Assembly (NCBI GenBank): GCA_017409645.1
Contig: JAFQSI010000090.1
Location: 1 to 15,840 of the forward strand
DNA length: 15,840 nt
Source of the DNA: Oscillospiraceae bacterium
Lineage (GTDB): Bacteria; Bacillota; Clostridia; Oscillospirales; Oscillospiraceae
Reading direction: 5' to 3'
Shown here: piece by piece, positions 1-8,800 of the stretch
How positions within the stretch are numbered: the stretch's first letter is position 1
How the letters are laid out: every line of letters starts with the position of its first letter
The notes under the pieces: model-generated
The model's database searches: none
Told to the model about the DNA's origin: nothing
Seen by the model: only the letters and a program-made list of their open reading frames with translations
Made by a program: the position numbers and the translations under genes

Positions 1-2580
1 CGCGGCGGTGTCCAGACTGGCGGTGCCGTCTGCAAGGACCAGGGGGATCTCGGCGCCGCTGATCTCGGTGACGGTGCCGCTGTCATAGCGCAGATTGGCA
101 AGATAGCCGTCCCGGGTCAGGCCCGTCTCCTCCAGGAACCGCTCCAGCATCCAGAGCTGGCCCTCGGTGGTGGGGTGCAGGTAATCGCCGGAGTTGAACA
201 GGATGGGGATCTGATAGGGCGCTGCGGCAAAGAGCGCCGCCATGGAGTCATACTGCTCCACCAGGATCACATCGTCGTATTCCGCGGCGACCTGGGCCAT
301 CCAGTGGGCGTAATCGCCGATCTCGGGTCTGGTGCCGTCCTTGGTGGGGATGGGGGTCCGCAGGATGACCTTCGCGCCCTTGTCCTGAATGGCTTCAATG
401 ATGGTGCGCAGGTTCGCCTTGTAGTTTGTCTCTCCCACATTGATGTGGGAGGCGCTGTCGTTGGTGCCGATCATGATGGAGACCACATCGGGCTCATAGC
501 GCGTCAGGCGATCATGCAGCTGGGCGATGGTGTCGTTGGTATCGGCACTGGAAACGGCGGTGTTGATGACGATGTCGCCGCTGCGGCCCAGGTCGTCATG
601 GAGGAATTTTTCAAACATCTGGCTGATGGAGTCCCGGCCGAAGGTGTAGCGGGCGCCGTGGGTGATGGAGTCGCCCATGAACAGCCAGGTCAGGCTCTCG
701 CCGCTGCGGAGCAGTGCTTCCAGGGGCTGCACCTGGGGCTGCCAAAGCCGGGACTCGCCGCCCAGGGTGCCCTCAAGAATGGGCATCCTTACGCTCAGAT
801 CCGCAGCCGTGACGGTCAGGCGATAGCGCTCCCCGGCGGGCAGACCCTCAAAGGTCAGCACGGAGCCCCCGGCGGTGCGGCTCAGGGTGTAGCTCTCCAG
901 GGCCAGCTCCACCGTCCAGGTCCGGTCCTCCAGACCGGAGATGACCAGGGAATCGGCCCCGGAGGTGACCACGGGGACCGTGTCGGAGTAGGCGACGGGG
1001 GCGTCCAGCTCCGTCAGGTCGGCCACGGTCTGGTAGCCGCCGCTGGTGCCGAAGGTGGCGGCGGCGAGCTGGCGGCCCATTTCATGGTGGCCCATGCCGG
1101 AGAGGGTGCCGTCCGGATTGTAGCACGCAGCGCCGAAGGCGGCTGCGTTGTGGTCCACCAGGACGGTGCAGCTTCTGGTCCTGCCGGTGAGATCGTTCAG
1201 GACCTCCCGGACGGCGGCTGCGTACAGCTCATCGTTTCCGGTGGCGGGATCGGGACAGGGGGTCTGGATCACGGCGAAGCCGCTGCCGCTGCGCAGGGAT
1301 ACGGCCTTGCTGATGTAGGCCAGAAGATCCGCGCGGAAGGCGTCCAGGCCGTCTGCACCGGCGGCGTAGTCCTCCGGACCCACCAGGTAGACGGCGGCTC
1401 TGGGATCCAGGGCGGCGACCCGGTCATCGAAGCGCGCCAGGGAATCGGACAGGCTCTGCCCGGCCCGGCCCACGACGATGGCGTAGCGCTGGCGGCTGCT
1501 CCAGCCGTCGGAGAGGGCGTTCATCTTGATGCCCCGGACATATTCCTCAAACTGGTAAGGATAGCTGCGGATGCCGCCGATCCCGGTGACGGAGCCGGCG
1601 GTGATGCTGCCGCCGTCGAACATCCAGGAGTTGCTGCTGTCATCCTCGCCCTGGGTCTCAAACATCTGGCCGATGCTGCCGCCCAGGGGAAGGGCGGCAG
1701 CATCGTCGTGGTCGAGATTCAGTCCCGTCAGGGTCCTCAGCTCCGTGTCCGTCAGGACCTCGGGCAGGATCAGGATGTAGTTGATGGTGCCGCTGAAGCT
1801 GTGGGCGCTGCTGCCGCCTGCGTAGTAGGCGTCGGCATTGACGGCGGTCAGCATACCGAATCTGGATTCATCCAGATCCACGGTGGTGGGCCCGGCGCCG
1901 TTGGAGGACAGGCCCCAGTGGCCGTTGGAATCGTCGTAGACGAAGCCGGCGGTGTTGTCTGCTCCGGCGGTCATATTTGCATCCGTGGGATTGCCCATGA
2001 AGCCGCCGCCCAGCTCGTGGCGGAACTTGGTGCCGTTGGCGCCCACATAGCAGCCGCTGTCCGTGCCGAGAACGGCCTGGACGCCGGAGACGTGGCTGAA
2101 ATATGCCTTGTAGAGGATGGTGCCGCTGTCCATGGCGTTCAGCGCGGCGGCAGCCTCGCCCTCGGCGATGGCGACCTTGTTGGTGCCGTCGAAGGTGACG
2201 GCGTCGTTGCCCTCGTAGAACAGCGCAGCCATGGCCTTCAGGGCCTCCATGCCGGTGGTTTCGCCCCGGACGGCGGGGGACTGGACGCCCTCTGCGGTGA
2301 CGCGGTAGTAATACCGGGTCCCCAGACCTGCGTCCTCATCCAGATACGCGCCGGTATCGGCGGTGCCGATGGGAGTCCAGAGCAGCGCGTCATCGGACCG
2401 CTCCACCTGATAGGTGACGCCGCTTTCCGCGTTCCAGGACAGGCGGTTGGTCATGTACCGGGCCGTGACGGTCAGGCCCGGATCGGCTCCCTGCTCTGCC
2501 TGGGCGCGGATGGGCATCAGGCCGATGACCAGGACCAGCGCCAGCAGAAGACTCAGAAAACGCTTGTGATTTTTCTCCAT
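1..2580 (-). CDS. Secreted multidomain SGNH/GDSL-type esterase with LamG-like lectin domain (3' end outside window)
   Basis: Probably an exported hydrolase that removes O-acyl groups from glycans; the substrate is not identifiable. The 860 visible codons start with a signal peptide (KRFLSLLLALVLVIGLMP, likely cleavage after AQA at residue 28). Then follow an FN3-like domain (~32-112), a LamG/sialidase-N-terminal-like fold (~115-300, ending FSGTINYILILPEVLTDTEL), an SGNH-like module with altered motifs (~308-515), a beta-sandwich (~520-610) and an SGNH hydrolase domain (~628-825). The last carries MGDSITHG (Ser638), IGTNDS (Asn707) and DYLH (Asp799, His802), a complete SGNH motif set except that the block-II Gly region reads NTAVSSADT. 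A further domain begins near 826 and is cut by the window edge. The start is supported by AGGAAAGGAAG seven bases upstream and by the signal peptide. The gene is divergent from the giant repeat protein. Action on acetylated sialic acids is only an inference from the LamG-like domain. Confidence 0.85.
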   Translation of the reverse strand, partial: MEKNHKRFLSLLLALVLVIGLMPIRAQAEQGADPGLTVTARYMTNRLSWNAESGVTYQVERSDDALLWTPIGTADTGAYLDEDAGLGTRYYYRVTAEGVQSPAVRGETTGMEALKAMAALFYEGNDAVTFDGTNKVAIAEGEAAAALNAMDSGTILYKAYFSHVSGVQAVLGTDSGCYVGANGTKFRHELGGGFMGNPTDANMTAGADNTAGFVYDDSNGHWGLSSNGAGPTTVDLDESRFGMLTAVNADAYYAGGSSAHSFSGTINYILILPEVLTDTELRTLTGLNLDHDDAAALPLGGSIGQMFETQGEDDSSNSWMFDGGSITAGSVTGIGGIRSYPYQFEEYVRGIKMNALSDGWSSRQRYAIVVGRAGQSLSDSLARFDDRVAALDPRAAVYLVGPEDYAAGADGLDAFRADLLAYISKAVSLRSGSGFAVIQTPCPDPATGNDELYAAAVREVLNDLTGRTRSCTVLVDHNAAAFGAACYNPDGTLSGMGHHEMGRQLAAATFGTSGGYQTVADLTELDAPVAYSDTVPVVTSGADSLVISGLEDRTWTVELALESYTLSRTAGGSVLTFEGLPAGERYRLTVTAADLSVRMPILEGTLGGESRLWQPQVQPLEALLRSGESLTWLFMGDSITHGARYTFGRDSISQMFEKFLHDDLGRSGDIVINTAVSSADTNDTIAQLHDRLTRYEPDVVSIMIGTNDSASHINVGETNYKANLRTIIEAIQDKGAKVILRTPIPTKDGTRPEIGDYAHWMAQVAAEYDDVILVEQYDSMAALFAAAPYQIPILFNSGDYLHPTTEGQLWMLERFLEETGLTRDGYLANLRYDSGTVTEISGAEIPLVLADGTASLDTAA
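588..696 (-). other. SGNH block I of the second SGNH domain (catalytic Ser638)
   Basis: The reverse strand reads WLFMGDSITHGARYTFG. The GDS Ser codon lies at 667-669. The Asn of GTND is at 460-462, and the Asp and His of DYLH are at 184-186 and 175-177. The order and spacing (Ser638, Asn707, Asp799, His802) are those of an SGNH hydrolase, so this domain is likely to be catalytically competent. Confidence 0.8.
1033..1659 (-). other. Atypical SGNH-like module preceding the true SGNH domain
   Basis: Residues ~308-516 follow the layout of an SGNH domain but with changed motifs. Block I is WMFDGGSITAG (GGS instead of GDS, Ser325 kept). Block II is GRAGQSL. Block III is VGPEDY (Glu403 where GxND has Asn). 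The last block is SGMGHHEMGRQLAAATFG, with His498/His499 shifted and no DxxH. I recall similar GxEDY / GHxExxxQ modules beside SGNH domains in other gut or oral Firmicutes surface proteins. It may therefore be a distinct subfamily rather than simple decay. Whether it is active cannot be told from sequence. Confidence 0.6.
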
Positions 2581-2587
2581 TTTTTCG

Positions 2588-2598
2588 CTTCCTTTCCT
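2588..2598 (-). promoter_or_regulatory. Ribosome binding site of the SGNH gene
   Basis: The minus strand reads AGGAAAGGAAG, followed by seven bases and the ATG at 2580-2578. Together with the signal peptide this fixes the start codon. Confidence 0.75.
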
Positions 2599-2654
2599 GT
2601 TTTTTCCCGTGCTTCCCATATGCTGCCCCCGGGATCCGGACAGACGGGCAGATC

Positions 2655-2680
2655 GCAGCGGGGCCGCTGCTTTCTATTTT
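2655..2680. other. GC-rich hairpin in the SGNH gene leader
   Basis: GCAGCGG (2655-2661) and CCGCTGC (2664-2670) are perfect inverted arms around two bases, followed on the plus strand by TTTCTATTTT. On the plus strand it looks like a short intrinsic terminator that could only stop transcription antisense to the SGNH gene. On the minus strand it would be a hairpin in the 5' leader without a following U-tract. Its function is unknown. Confidence 0.4.
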
Positions 2681-2700
2681 AGGATACCATATTTTAGGAT
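2675..2700. repeat. Perfect 11-bp direct repeat, 15-bp period, upstream of SGNH gene
   Basis: TATTTTAGGAT occurs at 2675-2685 and again at 2690-2700 with ACCA between. On the minus strand each copy contains TAAAAT, a fair -10 hexamer, though no good -35 is spaced correctly for either. A regulator-binding site, a pair of -10 elements or chance in AT-rich DNA are all possible. Confidence 0.5.
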
Positions 2701-2772
2701 CTGCTCCAACGGTTTTTCCGTGATGTTATCACCATAAACCCCGATAATCGAAACATTTGTCAACTCCTCCAT
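2694..2772 (-). other. Candidate leader peptide reading frame (20 codons) with its own Shine-Dalgarno
   Basis: On the minus strand GGAGGAG (2770-2764) sits seven bases before an ATG at 2756-2754, which opens a 20-residue frame ending at TAA 2696-2694. A second frame starts at the ATG overlapping the Shine-Dalgarno (2772) and runs 32 codons to TAG at 2674. Both use codons such as TTA, ATA, TCA and CTA that are almost absent from the two large genes. The stretch may be a leader peptide, a gene remnant or chance. The TTGACA at 2763-2758 could alternatively be a -35 element for the SGNH gene, but only a poor -10 (TTTATG at 19 bases) follows. Confidence 0.25.
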
Positions 2773-2829
2773 ATTTCCGTTCGATTTTTGGATACTCTCA
2801 CAAAGCCGCGGCGGCGGGGTGCAAATTCG

Positions 2830-2858
2830 TGGACAATCCCGATTTTGGGTGATACAAT
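2830..2858 (+). promoter_or_regulatory. Near-consensus sigma-A-type promoter for the giant surface protein
   Basis: TGGACA (2830-2835) and TACAAT (2853-2858) are each one base from consensus and separated by exactly 17 bases. Transcription would begin near 2865, leaving a leader of about 25 bases. Strong constitutive-type transcription is inferred; no operator is obvious. Confidence 0.7.
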
Positions 2859-2877
2859 AAGCTGGAAAAATACCCAA

Positions 2878-2883
2878 AGGAGG
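2878..2883 (+). promoter_or_regulatory. Ribosome binding site of the giant surface protein
   Basis: AGGAGG lies seven bases before the ATG at 2891, an ideal Shine-Dalgarno. It settles the start codon. Confidence 0.85.
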
Positions 2884-2890
2884 AAAGAAC

Positions 2891-5800
2891 ATGCAATTAA
2901 ATCGCATAAAACGCAGCATCAGTCTGCTGCTTGTGCTGATCATGGTGCTGTCTCTGTGCCCCGTGCAGGCCTTTGCCGCCGGGACAGAGGAACACGACCA
3001 CCACGACCACACAGCAGAAGCAGAGCCCGCTGCGGAAACCACAGAACCGGAGCAGCTTCAGGCCCAGACCGATGCGCTCCTGCTGCAGCTCCTGGGCACC
3101 CCGACCCCGTCGGAGGAGATGGCCCGGTCCGCTGCTGACGCCATGGACGCGGACACGCTCCACAGCGCCAAGGCTGAGCTGCTTCCCCTGATCGATCAGC
3201 TCCGTCAGCTGACCGAGGAGGAGCTTCAGGCCTTCGGGGACCGAAATCCCGCCTTCGTGGCCTACGCCGACGCGGTCATGGCCGCGGAAGATGCGGGCGT
3301 CATGCCCATGGCCACCTCCGGCACGGTCCTGGACGGCCGGATCACCGTGACGGATACGGCCGGAAATGTCGCCGTCTCCGGCAATACCGTCAAGGTCACG
3401 GTCAAGGGCTCCGGCGGCTTCACCGGCGGCGACACCGCGACCAACACCGTTACGGTTACCAACACCTCCGGCTCCACGGCAGAGATCAGCTTCGATTACA
3501 GCTGCTCCGCCAGCGGTACCTTCACCTTCTCCGAAAGCTCCAATTCCGGAACCTTCCGCAGTATGATGGCAGCCGGGGAAACCAAGACCATGACCATGAC
3601 CGCCACCGGCGGCGCGCTCTGGTCCTCCTCCACGGCGACCCTGAATCTGACAAATTTCTCCCTGACCACGGCGCAGGATTCCTCCCGGGTCACTGTGGAC
3701 TTTGACAGCTCCATGGGCGGCGTGACTGCGGACGGCACGGCCGTCACCGCCGGGACCACTCTGGAGGGCATCACCCCCGCCGAGGGCGTCCAGCTGGTGG
3801 CGAAGCCCGCCGCGGGCTATACCTTTGCCTGCTGGGTCGATCCGGCAGATGGCTCCATCGTGGCATACGACGCCGCCTATACCCTCAAGCCCATGAGCGA
3901 CGTCTCCATCAAGGCCATGTTCGTTCCCGCTGCAAGCTCTGCCTGCTTCCGGATCGGCAAGACCCCCTACTACAGTCTGAACGATGCCCTGGCAGCGGCG
4001 GGCAGCGGCGATGTGATTATCCTGGTCAACAACGGCACCCTGCCTGCCGGTGACTACACCATTCCCTCCGGCATTACCCTGCTGATCCCCTATGACGAGA
4101 GCGGCGTGGTCTTCACCACGGAGCCTGCAAGCGCAGCCTCTGTCACCACCCTCTCCGCCTACCGGACTCTGACCCTGGCAGAGGGCGCGAATCTGACTGT
4201 CAATGGCACCCTGAGCGTCACCGCCAAGCATTACCGCAGCGGCGGCAGACCCGTGGGCAAATACGGCCACATCGCCCTGCAGGAGGGCAGCGACCTGAAG
4301 GTCAACGGCAAGCTCTACGCCTACGGCTACATCACCGGCAAGGGCAATGTGAAGATCATGTCCGGCGCCAGTGTGTATGAGTATTTCCAGATCATCGACT
4401 TCCGGGGCGGCTCGGCTACACTGGCCATGTACGGCAAATCCCAGGCAGTCTTCCCCCTGAGCCAGTACTATGTGCAGAACGTGGAAGCTCCCATGACTCT
4501 GGAGGCCGGTGCCACGGAGTATGGCTACACCACCCTGTATATGTCCAGCACGGAGTACCATTCCACTGTCAAGTTCATCGGCACCAGCGGGGCCATGTTC
4601 AACCTGACCTCCGGCTCCGTGACCAAAGCCTATGACGGCGCTTCGGACCGGCTGCTGATCAAGGCCAACGGCACCATGACCCTGGAGCCCATGTCCCTGT
4701 CGGTCTCCTCCATGTCCATCAACTCCGAGGACTATGTACTGCCCATCAACAGCTCCATCACCATCGAGCTTCAGAGCGGAACCGCCACCATCAAGCAGGA
4801 TCTTGCCCTGCAGCCCAATGCGGAGCTGATCGTGGATGCGGGCGCCACCTGCGCCCTGGCCTCCGGCGTGCGGCTGTATGTCTATGACATGGACCAGTGG
4901 GGCAGCTATGTCTACGGCGGTGCCCAGCTGCGCGTGGTCCCCTACGCCCCCGGCAGAACCTACAAATCCGCCACCAGCAGCTCCCGGACCATCACCGGCG
5001 ATGCCGCCATTCAGGTGGCGGGCACCCTGGACACCTCCGCGGGTAAGCTCTACACCACTGAGGGCGGCGCTGCCATCACCGGCGTGGAGGGCGGCATCGT
5101 GAAGCTGGCCTCCGTCTCCGCGGGTACCACCTATCAGGCCACCCAGAGCGGCAGCGACATCACCTTCGTCTCCATCCCCGTCACCTCTGCCAAGCTGCAA
5201 AACGCCGACGGCGGCTACCTCGCCACCTCTGCCAACACCTACAGCTATGAGGGCGGCGTTTGGGGTGTGTACTGCGACCACAGCTACACCGACACCACCG
5301 TGGACGCCACCTGTACGACGGACGGCAGCGTCACCCATACCTGCTCCAAGTGCGGCAGAAGCTATTCCGAGACGCTCCCTGCCCTGGGCCACACCCCCGG
5401 CCAGACCGTCATCGAAAATGTCCACGCTGCCACCTGTACCCAGGAGGGCAGCCAGGATTCCGTGGTGTACTGCACGGTCTGCAATGCAGAGATCTCCCGT
5501 TCCACCGAAATGCTCCCGGCCTTCGGCCACAGCTGGGATGAAGGTGCAATTACCACTGCCCCCGGCTGCCTGACCGAGGGTGAGAAGACCTACACCTGCG
5601 GCCTCTGCGGCGAAAAGCAGACCGAGCTGCTGGCCATTCTGGGCCACGACATGGTCTATACGCCCAGCAAGGACGCCACCTGCACCGAGCCCGGCGAGGC
5701 CGCCGGTGCTTATTGCAGCCGCTGCGACTATGTGGAAGCGGCGGGCGGTGTGATCCCCGCCCTGGGCCATGACTGGGCCGAAACCGCCCGGACAGAGCCC

Positions 5801-8800
5801 ACCTGTACCGACGACGGCAGCATTTCCTCTGCCTGCGCCCGCTGCGGCGAGACCAGGACCGAAGTCATCGCTGCCACCGGTCACAGCTACACTGCCGCCG
5901 TGACCGCTCCCACCTGCACCGCACCGGGCTACACCACCCATACCTGCGCCAACTGCGGCCACAGCTATGTCGGTGAGCAGACGCCCCCCACCGGCCACCG
6001 CTACGAGACGGCGGTCACCGCCCCCACCTGCACCGCCGCGGGCTTCACCACCTACACCTGCACCGTCTGCGGCGACAGCTACCTGGGCGATGAGACGCCC
6101 GCCGTCGGCCACGACTACGGCGACGGCTCCGTCACCAAAATCGCCACCTGTACCGAGGACGGTGTCAGAACCTACACCTGCTCTGTCTGCGGCGACAGCT
6201 ATGACACGCAGATCCCCGCCCTGGGCCATGATCTGAAGCATCATGACGCCAAGCTCGCTTCCTACACCAGTGTGGGCTGGGACGCCTATGAGGAATGTGC
6301 CCGCTGCGATCACACCACCTACACGGAGTACCCCATCCTGACCCGGACGGGCGTCTCCGATTACGAGACTTTCCTGAAGGATCTGCTGCTTCTGGAGCAG
6401 ATCGCCGACCGCTATGTGGAGGAGAATCCCGGCGAGGATCCCGCGGCGCTGGTACTCAATTACATCCGTACCGGCATCCCCAGCTACACCACCGCCTCCT
6501 GGGCCATCATGGCAGGCAATGAGAACACCGACTTTACCGCCTATGTGCTGGCCTATGAGGACGCCTACAATACCACTGTGACGGACCCCGCAGAGCTGAT
6601 CAGCGTGGTCAGCATCCGGGAGCTGGGGCAGTTCCCCGCGCCCAGCGATCCTGATTTCGCCCTGGAGTTCACCCACATGTTCGGCACCATGGACATCACC
6701 AGCCACAACCCCGGAAGCGTGGACCACGCGGACGTGGCGGGCTGGGCCGGTGACCTGGTGGACCTGCTGGACCTGGTGGACGGCAAGTCCGATGTAAAGG
6801 ACAAGGAAACGGTGGAGGAGATGGTCAGCGCCATCTTCGCCGGTGACTACATCGCCGGTGCCGTGGAATCCTTCGGCCGTCAGGATATGTACGGCGACCT
6901 GGACGCCTTCTATATCATGGAGGAGCTGGGCAAGCAGGAGTACCACACCGGCCTGCTGACCGAGATCCTCCGGGGCTACTTCGTCGACGGCCTGACCGAC
7001 GAGGACCGGGCGGCCTACTTCCTGGAAAACCGCATGAACGGCACCACCAACCGCGCCGCCCTCCGGGCCGCCGTCTATGCCGCCTATGTGGGCAACAGGG
7101 TCAACACCACCCTGGAGGGCACCCGGACCTTCGCCTCCGATGCCGAAAAGCTCTATGACCTGCGCATGGCTGTCTGCTACGCCTTCGCAGACTACCTCTG
7201 GAAGCTCTCCGGCGACTACGTGGAGGACTCCGGCAATGCGTCCTTCACCGTTACTTCCAGTGAATCCGTTCTGCTGGCCCCCGGCATCACCCGCCAGAGC
7301 ATCTCCGCCACCGCCGCAGACGGCGCGGCGCTGAGCTGCTTCGTCACCACCGCAGAGCTGGGCCGGGAGGACGTCCGGATCGATTCCGCGGCAGGTGAGG
7401 GGACCGTCCTGGCCCAGGCACAGGGCTATGACGCCAATGTCCTCGCTGCCGTCAACGCCGGTGCCATCGCCGCCGGTTCCTACACCGATAGCGCCGCCTT
7501 CGCCGGAAGCCTGACCGGCACAGTCCTGGTTCAGAACGGCGCAAGCGTGGCAGACAGCAGCGATGTCCGCACCGCCGGGACCGCCGCAGGCGTCACCAGG
7601 ACCGGCAAGGCCGTCCTTGTGACCGTGGACAATGCCACCGCGGCAGAGACGGCACAGCTCCTCCTGGACGCCGGCTGCGTCACCGCTTACCTGCTGGACA
7701 GCGGCGAAAGCACCTCCTTTGTTTCCAGAACGGAGACGGAGGCCGCCTTCACCGACCACACGGAGAATCCCGCCCGGGTCGGCTCCGTGCTGCTGCTGAT
7801 CTCCACTGCGCCCGACGACACCGCCTTTGACCACGCGGTCCTGTCTGCGGAGCATACCTACCTGTCCGTGAACGGCTCCGTGCAGCTCACCGCCACCGGC
7901 GTCACGGCCCGGGGCAGCGAGATCGCCATTCCCGAGGGCGAGCTTGCCTGGAGCGTTTCCGACGAAGCTGTCGGCACCGTTTCCGGCGACGGCGTCTTCA
8001 CCGCAAAGACCGTCGGCGATGTCCAGGTCATGCTGAGCCTGAACGGCGAGCAGATCGGCTCCGCCGCGCTCCATGTGGTCACGCCCGACACCGTTTACTT
8101 TACCAGCAGCAACATCAACGCCTACTACGGCGAAGCGGCTGCCCTGCCTCTGGCTGCCCTGTACCAGAGAAAGCCCGTGGCCATCGCCCCGGCGGATGTG
8201 CGCTTTGCGGTCAGTGAAAATGACGAGGGCATCACCGGCGGCACCGTCACCGGCTTCGACTTCATCGGCAGCGAGACCTCCGGCCTGAAGACCGTCACCG
8301 TCACCGCAGCCCTGGCTGCCGATGGCAACGTCAACGATACCATCACCGTCACCATGTACAATCCCGGCGATGTGGTCTTTGACTTCGATCAGGCCACCGG
8401 CGGCGACCGCCAGCTTGCCTGGCTGCGGGAGATCTCCAACGCCACCACCGAGGACGACAACACCTACTATGTCGTGGATCCCGCCGCCGCCATGGTCACG
8501 GACTACACCTTCGCCATCGATATGTCCGCCATCGCGGTCCCCGAGCAGCTGAAGGAGCTGACCAGCATGCTGCCCGGCGCGGATGAGACCGACGGCACCG
8601 CCTGGGGCTTCCTGCTGCAGCTGGCCGACCGGGTCAGCGACCTGTCCGAGGTCCGGGCCGCCATTCAGATCGACCCCAATTTCGATGTGGATCTGTCCGG
8701 CCTGAGCCTGCAGAATGAGTATTTCACCCTGAGCAGCGCCCGGCTGGATCCCGAGACGAATGTCCTGAACGTCACCCTGAACTGGGTCAAGCAGTTCGCC

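Noticed and set aside
2655..2680. Intrinsic terminator on the plus strand
   Set aside because: The hairpin and T-rich tail look acceptable, but no plus-strand gene lies upstream in the window to be terminated. It is kept only as a leader hairpin.
175..2682. Plus-strand reading frame of about 835 codons as a gene
   Set aside because: It mirrors the minus-strand SGNH gene in codon register and has no recognisable domain. The minus strand has a signal peptide and SGNH motifs.
2945..2965. Lipobox (LSLC) making the giant protein a lipoprotein
   Set aside because: The residue before Cys is Leu rather than Gly, Ala or Ser, and a standard AFA|A signal-peptidase I site follows a few residues later.
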